Source of the DNA: Nemophila menziesii
Lineage: Eukaryota; Streptophyta; Magnoliopsida; Boraginales; Hydrophyllaceae
Reading direction: 5' to 3'
Length of the DNA: 64,000 bases
Assembly (NCBI GenBank): GCA_029959085.1
Contig: JARWIR010000008.1
Span: 682,001 to 746,000, forward strand
Numbering within the stretch: the stretch's first letter is position 1; each line of letters begins with the position of its first letter. The notes beneath the pieces are model-generated. The model made no database searches. It saw nothing but the letters and a program-made list of their open reading frames with translations, and was not told where the DNA came from. Positions 1 to 11,613 of this stretch are shown here, one piece after another. Both the position numbers and the translations under genes were made by a program.

Positions 1-165
1 CATTTGGTGCAACTAATGGAGTGACCAATTTTGTCTTACACTGTATTTTTTAATTATTTTGCATTAAATGAGCAATTTGGTCTTACACTGTATTTTTTTA
101 ATTGTTTTGCAGTATATATCCATTTGGGACAACTGGGAGTGAGCAATCTGGTCTTACATTGTTGG
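1..165. repeat. AT-rich minisatellite, about 70-bp unit
   Basis: Two to three degenerate units are seen. Each contains CATTTGG, then GAGTGAGCAATTTGG, then TCTTACACTGTATTTTT and TTTTGCAGTA. The same array has about four units at 62690-62930. Confidence 0.7.
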
Positions 166-335
166 AAGTGATGCGATGTAAATATCGATTATCTAATTTA
201 ACCGTTGGAAGCCTTTTACCGTATGAGAAGTTATTTTAGTGCTGGTGGTATCAATAATTGGTGGGGTAAAGATGGGATAAATAAACAGATAAATAAAGTT
301 AATAATAAAGGACACACCCTCTACTACCACGAGAA

Positions 336-582
336 ACCCACTACAAGTATTACAGATTGTTGGTAAGTTTAGTTGGTAAGTAAAAGTTCGTTCGCAGGTT
401 TTGATCTGTTAGATTTACTTATGTATATAAAGAAGTGTAGGGTAATTTACTTGTCAAATAAAATACAATTAAAAGATATAATATTTATTTGGTTTTTAGA
501 TCTGGAATATAATAATGCACATAAATAAATACTAAAAGGATGGAGATGAGAAATATAGATTAGTGTTGCTAGCATGCACTTA
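336..582 (-). mobile_element. Athila-type LTR remnant with internal deletions
   Basis: The segment resembles shortened parts of the LTRs of elements A and B read on the minus strand. ACAAGTATTACAG is followed by TTAGTTGGTAAGT, TTCGTTCGCAGG, then GGAGATGAGAAATATAGATTA and GCATGCACTTATCC. The equivalents are at 6600-6845. Most of the LTR is missing. A matching remnant lies at 63090-63345, so the deletion predates duplication of the composite repeat. Confidence 0.55.
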
Positions 583-584
583 TC

Positions 585-800
585 CACGACCGCTGGTTAG
601 TGGGACATGAAGCAGGCTTAGCTGAAGGGGCTGTCCAGGCGCGAAAAGGAGCAGTTATCGGCGCTGAATGAAGACTAGAGAAGAAGGCAGGGAGGCTGGG
701 GACCTACTGCAGCTTCGGAGCAGCTACTCTATTCTCGAAATGGCCTTCTGCATGTGGTATGATTCTCGAAATGGGCCTGCTGCATGTGGTGCGACAGCAA
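585..800 (+). pseudogene. Decayed GC-rich coding-like segment
   Basis: This block is clearly more GC-rich than its surroundings and is homologous to 63331-63552. There the frame is open and encodes a charged, helix-like stretch (QAELEGLSRREKEQLLAL). Here that frame is broken by substitutions that create stops and by a roughly 35-bp duplication around ATTCTCGAAATGG. The source gene is not recognised. Likely explanations are a captured host exon or an unrecognised part of a LINE. Confidence 0.4.
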
Positions 801-819
801 TTCAAGACTGGATTGCAGG

Positions 820-1610
820 CCACCTCTCGTGTAAGGCCCATATTGAAGGCGTGGAGTGGCCATTCGTCATCATCTCCGCACTTTGGGTAATTTGGATCAA
901 ACGTAACAATATCATCTTTAATGAAGTTGAGATTTTACCGCATATGCTTGAGCTTAAGAAGGAAATTATGTCAATGGCTAATAACTCTATACTAGCTTGG
1001 GGTAAGTGCTTCGATGGGGGCATTATCGAATGTATTGGTTAATTGGGTTAAGCCAAGTGATGGAGTCAAATTAAACATTGATGGAAGCTTCATTACTCGA
1101 AAGAAGATGGCCGGTATTGGTGGCATCTTGAGGGACAGGTATGGATAGTGTATTGCTGGGTTTATGGGACCTTGTCTCGTTGATTCTCCATTCATTTCGG
1201 AACTTTTTGCATTACTTTTTGGTCTTAGATGGGTTACTTGCAATGGTTATGCCGAAATTATTATCGAAACAGATTCGAAGGAACTCCACGTGCTAGTGAA
1301 GGGCGGTGGGAGTTCAACTCACTATGAGAGGGGCTCAAGGAAGTTCCACGCGCTAGTGAAGGGCGGTGGGAGCTTAGGTAGCCGCCATGTTTCAATTATA
1401 GGAGAATGTTTTGCAATCTTGAAGAGACATCCAAAGCTCGAGTTATGTCATGTGTTCCGGGAACCTAACCTTTGCGCGGATAAACTAGCAAAAGAAGGTG
1501 CGAGGATGCATTCTCAGCCTATTGTTTTTACGGATCCCCCTGATTATCTGTGGAGCTATATTATGAGAGATAGAAGTGAGTGCGCGACTGCAAGAGTCGT
1601 ACTAGATTAA
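820..1610 (+). pseudogene. LINE ORF2 C-terminal fragment with RNase H domain
   Basis: The first part encodes the region that follows RT in plant LINEs (ALWVIWIKRNNIIFNE). The second encodes an RNase H domain of the plant LINE type: LNIDGS (first catalytic Asp), SELFALLFGL (Glu), IIETDSKEL (Asp), then a C-terminal HVFREPNLCADKLAKEG. The two parts are in different frames, with a frameshift near 1000-1030 that is shared with the copy at 63.7 kb. A TAG at about 1147 follows IGGILRDRYG; the other copy has a Ser codon there. An internal tandem duplication lengthens the domain by about 20 residues. It has no RT here and is a dead fragment. Confidence 0.75.
1276..1375 (+). repeat. 62-bp tandem duplication inside RNase H
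   Basis: The block GCTAGTGAAGGGCGGTGGGA occurs twice, at about 1292 and 1354, with flanking AAGGAA..TCCACG also repeated. The reading frame shifts slightly but stays open, giving LHVLVKGGGS and FHALVKGGGS. It interrupts the RNase H fold between the third acidic residue and the C-terminal helix. Confidence 0.8.
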
Positions 1611-1985
1611 TAAGAACTCGTGTTCTAATTGTAATGCTTTTTCTTAACCGCTCTTTTATGAGTCTCCTATGTATGCAAATTTTTTTATAGCAATTTACAA
1701 TAACAATAAATTTTATTATTATAGCAATTTTAATTCCACAAGCATAGTAATATCAATTTCATCCATCTACTTCCTATGGTGTTACACATTCACATTATAT
1801 TAGAAATTATATTTAATTTATAATAAACTAATTTAGTTTTACGAGCAAATACCACCATCATCACCCAACTCATATACATATTCACCACCATCACCACCAC
1901 CACATCCACCATAATTTACGAACATATATACGCATACCACTACCAATTACACCATCATAAACTTGCCACCACACACACTACTATC
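1611..1985. other. LINE 3' flank and CAC-rich low-complexity DNA
   Basis: No gene is seen. The first 80 bases probably belong to the LINE 3' untranslated region. Between 1850 and 1985 the DNA is rich in CAC/ACC triplets (simple-sequence character). Confidence 0.5.
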
Positions 1986-1989
1986 CTTC

Positions 1990-2190
1990 CAACTAGGGGT
2001 GTGCATGGGTCTGGAATCTGCAGGATTTGGCAAAGTCTAATCCGGACCCATCTAGATGCGGTTTTTTTGTATGACATGATCTATCAGGTTTTTGGAGGGT
2101 TCTCGTAGACGGGTTTTTGGCAGGTGACTTGAATCGGATTCAGGTCGAACGGGTCGATAATAATTACCTACGTAGTTTTTGTAAATCTAA
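1990..2190. mobile_element. Possible degenerate MITE/hAT-type repeat
   Basis: The block begins AGGGGTGTGCATGGGTCTGG and goes on with GGGT/CGGGTC-rich sequence. This GGGGTGTNCATGGGT signature is common at one end of plant hAT-like MITEs. I could not find a matching inverted end or target duplication, so the boundaries are guesses. Confidence 0.3.
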
Positions 2191-2524
2191 AAAAATTCTA
2201 GCGGTATTGTAGCTTTCTAGATTGGTGATTTTAGCCCAAAGTTCTTATGTTTTTTTCATGATCAAATCCAAAGAAAAATCATTGATAAATTTATAAATTT
2301 TCTCAAATCAACTAAATATGGTGTATGTTTTAGCCAAAGTTATTTATGAGGTAGAATAACTTACTGTGTAGAAAAAAAAGAAAAAAAACATAGTAAATAA
2401 CTAATGGAAGACTTTTATAGAGGTGGTCTCTGAATGGTAATAGAAAAAAAATGCCATGACTGTTATTGTCACTGGGCTAAACATATGGCATTGTTTCGGT
2501 TTCTCATCCATTTTCTTTATAAAA

Positions 2525-3035
2525 TCTATATAATAAAGCACAATTCAACCGTATGTCCTTTTTAACACTCAATATATCCCTCTTCTTCTAATAATTTCTC
2601 CATTCTTTTCATTTACAAATTCATTTACGTACAAAAACAATATATACACTCAGACGAATGATAAAACTCATATCTTCACACTAGCATTGAAAAAAACAAA
2701 AAAGAAATATCTTAACACTTTGCTTTCCACCAAACCGCTCTTCTGAACAAGAAAATCGCCGCCACACTAGGACCGTTCTCCACCATCATTAGCCCGACTT
2801 GGCGAAGAACCCAAATCAAGATAATTTTTTTACCATTGAAAATCATAAAACTCATCTCTTCACACTTGGAACAAAAAACAAAAAGAAATCTCTTCACACT
2901 CACCTTCCCACCAAGCTGCTATCCTGCACAAGAAAACCGTCACCACTCGGAGACCATTTTCCACCATTATCAACCGACTTGGCAAAGAGTCCAAATCAAG
3001 GTAAAAAAATAATTTTTACCATTAAAACTCTAAAG
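2525..3035 (+). repeat. Dispersed repeat with internal tandem duplication
   Basis: It opens with TCTATATAATAAAG, a form typical of plant Helitron 5' ends and also present at 62354. Inside, about 2690-2860 and 2865-3035 are two diverged tandem copies of a block with TCTTCACACT, CCACCAA.C.GCT, ACAAGAAAA.CG and ACTTGGC.AAGA. A third copy lies inverted at 27350-27500. A Helitron 3' end (hairpin plus CTRR) was not found, so the class is tentative. Short ORFs through it are chance. Confidence 0.5.
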
Positions 3036-3049
3036 AATTGAATTATTTT

Positions 3050-4006
3050 TAACCTAATCTCATTACATTTACAAATTTTTAGAATTATCTGATTTAATTA
3101 AAATTATAATGGCTGTTTATTAAATTTATTATACAAATTCGACAATGGGCATTATTATGACAGTTGGAAGCACGATAAAATCTTGCAATTGATTAAATTT
3201 TTGTAAATTTGTATTAATTTGATTGATTAAATGATTTCATAATGCTTTTGGGTTTTTGTCGTACTTCAAGTTGTAGTTTTCAGACTGACAAATCTATTTA
3301 CTGGATATTGAGTGTTATGATGGATAATAGTTAATATGGGGAAATGATGAGATATAACATTCATTGGATTACTTGAAGAGGAAAAGGAGAATTATTTATT
3401 TAACTATGTGTTTACGTGTTTAGTGGAGCTTAGATGTAATGTATAACTCCTTATAGTTATGATGAATTCACATTATAATTATGCTTGAAAATTATTCACA
3501 AGAAACTATTTTGAAAAGCCAAGGTAATATGATATTTTCCAAGGATGGGGGAACATCATGATGAATATATTCGATGAGTTGGAGTTATTTTCTACCCGAC
3601 CCAAAGATCATAAACTCCTACTTAACAATAATAAATGTAGTTCCTTTGTATAGGTTCTCAAAATTTAATCAACTCAGATAATAATATATTTTATTCTGTT
3701 TTGAAAAGTCAAGTTTCCATTATTGCTCAAACTTCTCAGCTACCAGGTAATTACATTTCCAACTGGCATGCTTTTAATACTATACTTTAATTTCCAATTT
3801 CCAGCTAAAGTTATAAAAATTAAAGAAATGATAACACCTTTTTAGTTTAAAATCCAATTTATCTATAAGGGTCTAGCTAAAAACTGATAATTTTAGCTAA
3901 TGCTTACTGTATTTGGTGTTAATATGAAAAATCAGTGTGTTTGTTTTGATTTCCTTTTTCTTTTTAATATTTAAATTTGGGTTTTCTATGATTTGATGTT
4001 TACACT
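3050..4006. other. Anonymous AT-rich DNA
   Basis: I see no coding signal, tandem repeat or terminal structure on either strand. Weak similarity to the GTTGGAAGC wording of the Helitron-like repeat occurs near 3160. Confidence 0.5.
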
Positions 4007-4475
4007 TGATGTCTCCCTATTTGTGATATATTAATCTATACCCGAGACATCATTTTAGGGGTATTTAGCAATTAATTTCAGTTTTTTTCCATTTATTCAT
4101 ACTTTACACTTTCTTGTCTAGTTTTGAGTGTTTTGCTATTTCATGAGCTTTTGCGCGTAATTTGTGTGTTATTTGTGCATAACTTAGGTATATGGAAGCT
4201 ATTACACCTTTGGAAACTGATTTGAAGTGGAAAAGTAAAGGAAATACCTTAGTCAAAGTAAAAAAAGGATAAACTTAGATATATTTGGATAGTAAAAAAG
4301 CTGCCAAAACTACAGATACGTCCCCAAATTAATTTACTGCAGAAAACAGGTCTAGAAATAGGAGGATCTTTTTATATGAGTAGATATATCTTTCAAACGT
4401 GGTCGTTTATATATAAAGAACGTTAAATTCCGATAAGTAACGAATGAGATATGACCAAATCAATATTTACAAAGG
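4007..4475 (+). mobile_element. Truncated LTR, 5' part, Athila-type
   Basis: It starts TGATGTCTCCC and has the inverted partner GAGACATCA at 4044-4052, the same 5'-terminal arrangement as LTRs A-F. It continues with GAGCTTTTGCGCGTAAT, as in F and D. It reaches GATATGACCAAATCAA, which matches the middle of the C/E LTR (AAAGATATGACCAAATCAAA). It then stops at the LINE. The 3' half, with the CA end, is absent, so this is an old fragment. Confidence 0.75.
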
Positions 4476-4479
4476 TTTA

Positions 4480-6066
4480 TCTTATCCTACAATTTAGGGA
4501 TATGAATTATCACATTGCAGCATCTATACGAAAGAAGAAAGCTCGTTGTATGAGGCTTCTTAACGATCTTGACATTTGGGTCGATGATGAAGAGGAACTG
4601 AAACAAATGGTTAGAGAATATTTTGAGTCGTTGTATGAAGCTCCTACTAATCAACCGGATGGGTATATGATGCCTTTTATTGAACCTATCAGGTTAGAAA
4701 TCACTAGTGAGCTTGATAGGTCTTTTTCGGATGAAGAGATACGAACTGTTGTCTTTCAGTCGAATCTGACAAAAGCTCCTGGGCCCGATGGCATGTCTGC
4801 TGCGTTTTATCAAAAGTGCTGGGTACGGTGGGCCCGACAATTTGCAAAATGGTTCAGGAGGCAAAACAAGCTGGTCATCTTCCTTCGGGTCTGAAGGGTA
4901 CACTTATTCACCTTATTCCAAAAGTGTCGGATCCGAACCGGGTACGTTTATATCGTCCGATTAGACTTATTAATTGTCCTGTTAAGTTTATTATGAAGGC
5001 AATGGTCAATAGACTTAGGCCTATTCTGTCTAACATTATTGGCCCGTGCTAAAGTAGTTTCTTACCAGGTCGTTCTACGGTGGATAATGTTGTGCTGATA
5101 CGTGAAGTGGACCAGAAGATGCGTCACCAATGGTTGTTAAAATCGACCTCGCGAAAGCTTATGACAAGATCAGATGGGAATTCATGGAAGAGACAATCCA
5201 ACATTTTGGGCTTCCGGAAAATTGGATAATTTTATTATGTCAAGTATGAAGGAAAATGAGATGCGGGTTTTATGGAATAGGGAACCGCTGCAACCGTTTA
5301 TGCCTTACAAGGGTTTTCGGCAAGGGGACCCCTTATCCGCGTACTTATTTGTCATGTGTATGGAAAGACTATCTATCTCAATTCAGAAGCTTTGTAGTTC
5401 GGGGAGGTGGAAGGAGGTTCAGATTGGTCGTGGGGGTCCTAAATTGTCTCATTTATTTTTCGCGGATGATCTAATCCTTTTTGGTGAAGCTTCTCTTTTG
5501 CAGGTACATATAATACAAGAGACGATGAAGTTGCTTTGCAAAGAAGCGGGTCAGACAATTAGCGCGGAGAAGTCGTTGATTTATTTCTCTCCAATTTTCT
5601 GGAAACACTACAGAAGGAGCTAGTGTTAGCAAGTGGTTTCTGTCATAGTAGTTCTTTTGGTTCTTACTTGGGTGTCCCTATCTTATCTGGTAGACTTCCT
5701 AAGGGTTTTTATAAAGGGATATTAGAAATAATGAGAGGCAAGTTAGCGGCGTGGAAGACAAAGACTCTCTCCCTAGCTGGCCGTATTACGCTAGCCCAAT
5801 CAGTCTTAAATGTGATGCCAGTTTACCAAATGCAAGTTATGAAGCTACCCAAGTATGTATGTAAAGAGATTAATAGAGTAGTCCGAAATTTTATTTGAGG
5901 TTCTTCGGATTCAGAGAGAAAGATACATTGGGTTGCGTGGGAGAAATTTGTAAACCGAAAAAAATTGGTGGTCTTGGAATAAAAAGCGCAGAAATGTATA
6001 ATTTGGCTTTGCTTGCTAAGCTTGGTTGGAGAATTCTTATTGGAGACGAGTCAGTAGCATGTACTT
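4480..6066 (+). pseudogene. LINE reverse transcriptase, broken
   Basis: This is a non-LTR retrotransposon ORF2 fragment. In order: NYHIAASIRKKKARCMRLL and VREYFESLYE (before RT), TKAPGPDGMSAAFYQ, LIPKV and YRPIRLIN, SSFLPGRST, VVKIDLAKAYDKI (catalytic Asp), KGFRQGDPLSAYLF, LFFADDLILF (catalytic FADD), then SYLGVPILSGR and WKTKTLSLAGRITL. At least four frameshifts (near 4830, 5130, 5200 and 5610) and stops (about 5050 and 5897) break it. There is no upstream endonuclease; the left side is replaced by an LTR fragment. It ends in NLALLAKLGWRIL, where copia sequence begins. Confidence 0.88.
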
Positions 6067-6089
6067 GGTAAGGTTTAGACGAGACAGAT

Positions 6090-6519
6090 TAAATATGTGT
6101 CATAACCTCCAAGGATTGATGTACTCTTTTTCCTCCATCAAGCTTTATCCCAATGAGTTTTCTTGATAAGGTTTTAATGGGGCATATCTTTCCGTGAATA
6201 TCCAAGAGGGAGTGGTATAAAATATTTATTTAAGTGGATTATTCAACATACCAAAAGGAAGTGTGGTTTATCTCCAACAAGAATTTACAGATGGTATTGT
6301 ATGAGTATACTGTTGCTTGTACCACACATAATTAGAATGGCTGAATTAAATGAGACAGAACAAAAAATATTTCACCAAAGTCTCCTACACACACGAGTTA
6401 TAGAAGAATATGGATATTGACACTCGACAAATACAATCACGTAAGAATTTTGCAGATTTTCCTTAGGAAATCATTGTCAGCCACAATATTAAAGACGTAG
6501 GTCCACAATATTGAAATAC
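6090..6519 (+). mobile_element. Ty1/copia 3' end remnant (pol C terminus and UTR)
   Basis: Around 6380-6450 it encodes the C-terminal end of a copia pol (YTHELQKNMDIDTRQIQS in one frame with errors). Such ends lie just before the 3' UTR. An extra UTR-like stretch at 6117-6190 (TTTATCCCAATGAGTTTTC, GGTTTTAATGGGGCAT) lies upstream, so two copia 3' ends may be stacked. Element B then inserted, and the same element resumes at 26021. Confidence 0.65.
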
Positions 6520-7910
6520 TGGTGTCGCCTAGGGTGTGATAAAAATAAGATAAAATTAAGTCTAGAAAACTACGCACTCTCACCCTAGACAGGCACAATA
6601 CTGCAAGTATTACAGGACGTATGCAAGTTTTAGTTGATAAGTTGAGTTTGTTCTCAGGGACTTAGTGTGCTAGTCGAATGGGTAGCAATAACGAGTAAGC
6701 AGTAATTAATTAAAAGACAGAAAATAAATAGAGATTGAATTCGAAAATAGCTAATTAAAACTAAGAAAATAAAGACAATAAAATAAAATACGAAGAATAT
6801 GAGATGAGAAGTATAGCTTAGATTTTGCTGGTATGCACTAATCCTTCTAATTCTTTCTATTAGATCTAGTTAATGAGGGGGAATATTAGGACTAATCCTT
6901 CTAATTCTTTCTATTATTTCTATTGAATCAGTGTTGTTAGGACTAATATCGACACTAGACGTTATGTGGTGTTTCAATAATTAGACACCCAGTTAAGGTG
7001 ACCATCTAATTACTAATAAGAAAGCCTAAAGTGATCAGTTATAGGACAGGCAATAAATCAAAACACATAAACAAATATAAAGGTAAGAGGCTAATATCAG
7101 ATTAAAACATGTAATTCCCAAAGAAACTTAGATAGAAATAAATTAGAATTAATAGATTATACATGATGCAAAACCCAAGCTATGGGGACTTTAGTTCATA
7201 CCTGAAGGAAATATACTAAAAGAAATAATAAAAGACATCATCTTGCTCTCTACAATAAACTGGAAGAATAAAACTTTAAGAAGTAATTACTATGAGGCAA
7301 GGATGATTTACAAGTGATATAAGGGTGTATTTATAGGTTTTTAGAAGACCTAATTCGTTTTCTTGAAGGAGAGGTTAAGTAATGGACTTCAAGCCCAACT
7401 CAAATTCGTAACCCTAAAAACATGCAATCAAGCCCGTTATTCTTTTGGTCCTAGTAACTTCAGTGTTTATCCGTTTGATGCGTATGAATATACCAAATTC
7501 ATCGTCTCGGAAAGATCTTCAACTTTTCTCTTGAGCGTTTTTCAAAATTCCACACCGCTTTGGAGATATAATCTAGTTTGTGGTCGTAGGTGCAGAAATT
7601 CAGGATTAAGGCAGGTTTTCCGTTTCCATGTTTTTAGCTTTTCTTTCCTTTATCTCCAATTGCCATGCTTATCTCTTTATATATCTTGTAGTATTTGACT
7701 TGGACTATAATTAATCTCCATAATTATCTTTAAAGCTTCACACTAAATAAATAATTAAACCCAATATGCTCTAAAAACATTATTTTACTAAATCAAGACT
7801 CAAAATAGGAAAGTACACTATTTCTCAAGAAAATAGACTATTATGACTTCTAAATCACTAAAAATGATGTCTCATCCTAATATAAATCTATCACAAATGA
7901 GGAGACATCA
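6520..7910 (-). mobile_element. 3' LTR of element B
   Basis: At 1391 bp it is about 150 bp shorter than the partner LTR. The missing part lies around 6880-6950, where the phrase ACTAATCCTTCTAATTCTTT appears twice. Ends are TG..CA read on the minus strand, and the subterminal inverted repeat GAGACATCA is present. A TATA-like box reads TATTTATA near 7330 on the plus strand. Confidence 0.93.
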
Positions 7911-9484
7911 AGACCCCCAACTCAAGTTGTATCGTCCCGATACAATAAAGATAGAAACAAAGGGAAGTCTATAAATACACACTTATGGAATTTTCAACAC
8001 AATGGAAAGAACATAGCAGAATATATAGAATAATCCTAAAGCAACAACTCAGAAAATTTCAAGCAATAATATTCATAAACTACATACCTGTACACTTCTC
8101 GTATCCACAGTCATCACGACTTGAATTCAAGATCAGATTAGTTTCACAATGTAGGAAGGATTGGGACTTTACTCAGTTCTCCAGGAAAGCTATAGATTGT
8201 TCATCGAACTTCACTAGTATCCAAAGATCCACCTAAATACTCTCTAATGGCTCAATCACTTCTCAATTACATAGCAAAGAATCAAAAGGTCTTTAAGGTT
8301 GTAATTTAGGCTTAGGGACGGTATGATAATATATTTGGATAATTTAGAGTGAGCTTTTGGCTCTCTCCTCACTAGCCATCAACGAATCGCCCTAGAGCTT
8401 GAGTTACTCTCATAAAACGTTTCTCACTCAACCCAATGAATTCCTTGATGCACAATTTAGCATCCCCAATAACCCAATTAAAGCATAAGATGTTCACATA
8501 AAAATTCCACTTTGCCGGTCCGAATATATATTTTCTTTTCAAATCAATTTTTCTTTAGCTATGATTCTCTTAATGTTGAGATATCACGCTATTTTCTCAT
8601 ATATATATTTTTTCTTTTTATGCCCTTGTTGGCAAATTTTAGCTCGTAGCTTCTTTTTCATTCACTATTACCCCGGCAAAGGGTTACAATAAAAATGTGT
8701 GAATCAATATAAAGAACATAGCACAATTAATAAAATCACAAATCCCATCCCAATAACAATTCCCATAATGGTGGACCCACCACCCCAAACTCAAGCTCTA
8801 AAACAACTGTCTATGCATCGCGATTCGAGTGTGAGTCACATGGAAAAGTCCTATAATCTAAAGGGATATGGCTTATAATGTGTTTCAATAAAAAGCTTTA
8901 GAAAGGCTAGAAGGTGCTGAGAAGGATATATCATATAAAATCAAAATAACAAGGTAAGAAGGTATAAAAAGGCTTCAAATGGCTTCAAATATGAAAGAAC
9001 CGCCTTAATCACTTTCTACACTATGCAATTTCGTTATTTTCTTACCTTTAGCACTTTCATCAAATGGGTTTTGTCAACTAGCTTGGATCTCACGGCCTAC
9101 ACACTTCTCAAGGTTCCCTGAGATCGAACATACTTTCTATCGCATTGCTCACTAATCTTTTCTTTACTATCAACGTGTGTTTTTCTGCAAATACTCAAAG
9201 CATACAAATACATAGCTCATAAACATACTACTTACTATTATCAATTCACTGAGCTTATGCTTTCAAGCTATTAAACACACTCTACATCTAATTCCCATGT
9301 AACAAAAATTTTAATTTCTACCTAAAAACAGAAAAATGGAGATGAGAGACAACGAATCCCCACATCCCAACTCAAAAATGAGCCGTGTCCCCACGACTCG
9401 AAAAAGACTCGAAACAGAAAGTAAAATTAGCCGACAAAAGCATTTACAGAAATGGTAAGGAAGAAAGAGAACATACTCTCGAGG
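7911..9484 (-). other. Long 3' untranslated region of element B
   Basis: About 1.57 kb with no credible ORF, but it matches A, D and E in several blocks. From the ORF2 stop toward the LTR these are: the hairpin at 9380-9399 with a purine run beside it, a second purine run near 8775-8797, the AGAGCC-AAAA-GCTC block at 8350-8374, and the terminal purine tract at 7911-7925. Such conservation in untranslated sequence suggests RNA structure or priming roles. Confidence 0.7.
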
Positions 9485-10680
9485 CTATTGCCTCGCATTA
9501 TTGACATCCAAGGTAGGATTTGCTCGATCCTTCGTTAATTGCTCAAGGAGTTTCATGATGTGCACTTGATTAGCGTTGATTTGCGCCACATCATTGACTC
9601 TGCTTCGAATTTGGTTAAACGCTCCTCCATCTTCTCTTGCCAACTTTGCTCCTTTTCTTTTTTCGAGACTTGCGTAGCACTCGCTCTTCGAAAGACATCC
9701 TTGATCCAAGCATTATCAATATAACTTGTCTTATACTCGAGTTTCTCTTCTTCACCCAATGTAACATTCGCTTTTCGCACAAGACACGTGATCATAGTAG
9801 GAAATTTAACATTATAAACTGATTTAGGAGAGACCGAAAATCGCGTCACCTCCTCATAGATCAACTGTGCCACATCCACTTCTTCTCCTCTCAAAATACA
9901 ATCCAAAAGTAGAGCGTTCTTTTTAGTCACATCCAAAGTTCGTGTGTTTCCAAAGACATTAGGAATAAGGAAATTGTGCCAAAATCTCGCATCCGGTTGA
10001 AGATATTTGTAAGGCCAAGGTTCCTTTAATTCTCCCTTATGTGATTACACTTTCTCCTTGTCTAAAACATGCTCAAAAAGTAACTCCTCATCAAAGATTT
10101 TTCGTTTAGAAACCGCTTCATCATACTTGCAATATCCAATTAATTTCTTAAACTTGAAGTGGTTACTAATCTCATTAACTGTGAAAGGAACTAACTTTCC
10201 TCTAATCGGAACACAACCTTTACTATCTCGGCTGAAGAGGCCTAAATAGAATTCCAAAACTAACTCATGACATAATTCAGAACGTCTTACCATGAACGTA
10301 GACCAACCCAATTTTGCACCAAGCTCTAAGAATCTCTTGTACTCTCCTGTACCAACTTCTTCCTTGAATACTTTCTCATAAGAAAAAGGTAGCTCTTTTA
10401 ATTGTTTCTCTACAAAAGATTTCAAGGCCTTTGAAGCTTCCTCTTTATCCATGGGTGTAGGACCTTTGAAGGGTGGAGGTTGTGTTTTCTCCTTTGCATA
10501 AAAGTACAGCCTTTTACCATTGCGATCAAACATAGCTAGCTTACCTACATCTTCAATATCGTTTTTACCCTTAGCTTTAGAACTAGAACCTTTGCTATTT
10601 GATTTCTTCTCAATTGAACCCAATACCTTGCTTTTTTTCACCTCCCTTTTGTTAGCTACTATTTCTGTTCTATTAGTCAT
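9485..10680 (-). pseudogene. ORF2 of element B (env-position protein), one nonsense codon
   Basis: This ORF lies between the GC island and the 3' UTR, where Athila-type elements carry an extra ORF. It starts at the ATG at 10680 (MTNRTEIVANKREV) after a basic, Ser/Lys-rich N terminus. Its middle (LGWSTFMVRRSELCHELVLE; EVDVAQLIYEEV) resembles the plant transposon protein domain (Pfam Transposase_32 type) known from such ORFs. The C terminus is charged and probably coiled. A single CAA-to-TAA change just after LDKEKV (about 10042-10046) splits it; element A has CAA there. I see no signal peptide or membrane segment, so I do not call it an envelope protein. Confidence 0.75.
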
Positions 10681-11084
10681 CTTCAATTGACCCCCAACTC
10701 AAAGCTTTAATAACTCTTGAAATTTGAACTTGTGAATTTTTGGTTGAACAAGCTTGATTTGGTTTAGGAAGGGTGAATTGATGATGAATCTCTATGTGGG
10801 TAAGGTGAATTCTTGATTGATTGGCTTGGACTTAAGAAATTGTAGGATGAATTTTGAAAATTTGAACTCTTGATTCTTTAATTTAATGTGTTTGGTGAGA
10901 ATTGGGTGCTTGAATCTCCTTTGTAATGAGGTGGAGAGAAGATTTGATGTGTTTTTCTTGATGATTGGGTAGTGTTTTGATGATTGGTGAAGGTTTTTAT
11001 GAGCTTTAATGGAGTTGGGAGAGGGTTGGAGAAGAAAGAGAGGCTTGAGGTTTTGTAAATTCGGAATTATACCTGATATCCTCC

Positions 11085-11400
11085 TTTTATAAGCTTCAAC
11101 CCGTAACTTTCTCTCTCCAGCGGCAATCTGCGGTGCACCGGAGGTTTTGGTGCGGTATACCGCAGCTTCTGTTTCTCAAATTTTTTAATCCTCGTCAAAA
11201 TACCCGCATCTCCTACCCGTGGCACGGGTTTTTGGTCCTGCGGTGCACCGGAACTTAAGGCGCGGTATACCGGACCTGATGGTCCAGATTTTTTTCTCCT
11301 TGTCACAAAACCCGAGGTACCAACACGTGGTACGGGTTTTCTCCTGCACGGTGTACCGGAAAGGTAGTCCGGTGTACTAGACTGCTGGTCAGAATTCTCC
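11085..11400 (-). repeat. GC-rich palindromic island of element B
   Basis: Repeated short palindromes: CGGTATACCG twice, GCGGTGCACCGGA twice, related GTGTACCGGA and CCGGTGTACT, plus CCCGTGGCACGGG and CACGTGGTACGGG. It lies between ORF1 and ORF2, as in A, D and E. The open frames through it are by-products of the palindromes. Confidence 0.8.
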
Positions 11401-11613
11401 GAAAAACATCGTTTTCTCCTCCCGAACTCGATTTCTCCAATACCTAAGCATCAAAAACACTAATACCTTTCTCAAATATGCAATATCAACTAAAAAAAAT
11501 AAACTAAACATAAACTAAAAAACGTAAAAGACATAAAAACTAAAACAATTACGGGTTGTCTCACGTACAACACTTTTATTTAACGTCTTCCAAAGTTAGA
11601 CATGTTACTTCTA

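Larger units (their letters stand above)
1..1282. repeat. Left copy of long composite direct repeat
   Basis: This stretch matches 62754-64000 in the same orientation, about 62.7 kb away, and both copies run off the window. The shared order is a TTGGTCTTACACTG minisatellite, an Athila-type LTR remnant, a GC-rich coding-like block and a LINE tail. The copies differ by many substitutions and by small indels, for example an extra partial duplication near 735-785 in this copy. They are therefore distinct genomic copies, not one sequence read twice. Confidence 0.85.

Noticed and set aside
7363..7698. 111-codon frame inside B's 3' LTR
   Set aside because: It lies in LTR sequence, is not kept in the other LTRs and has no recognisable product.
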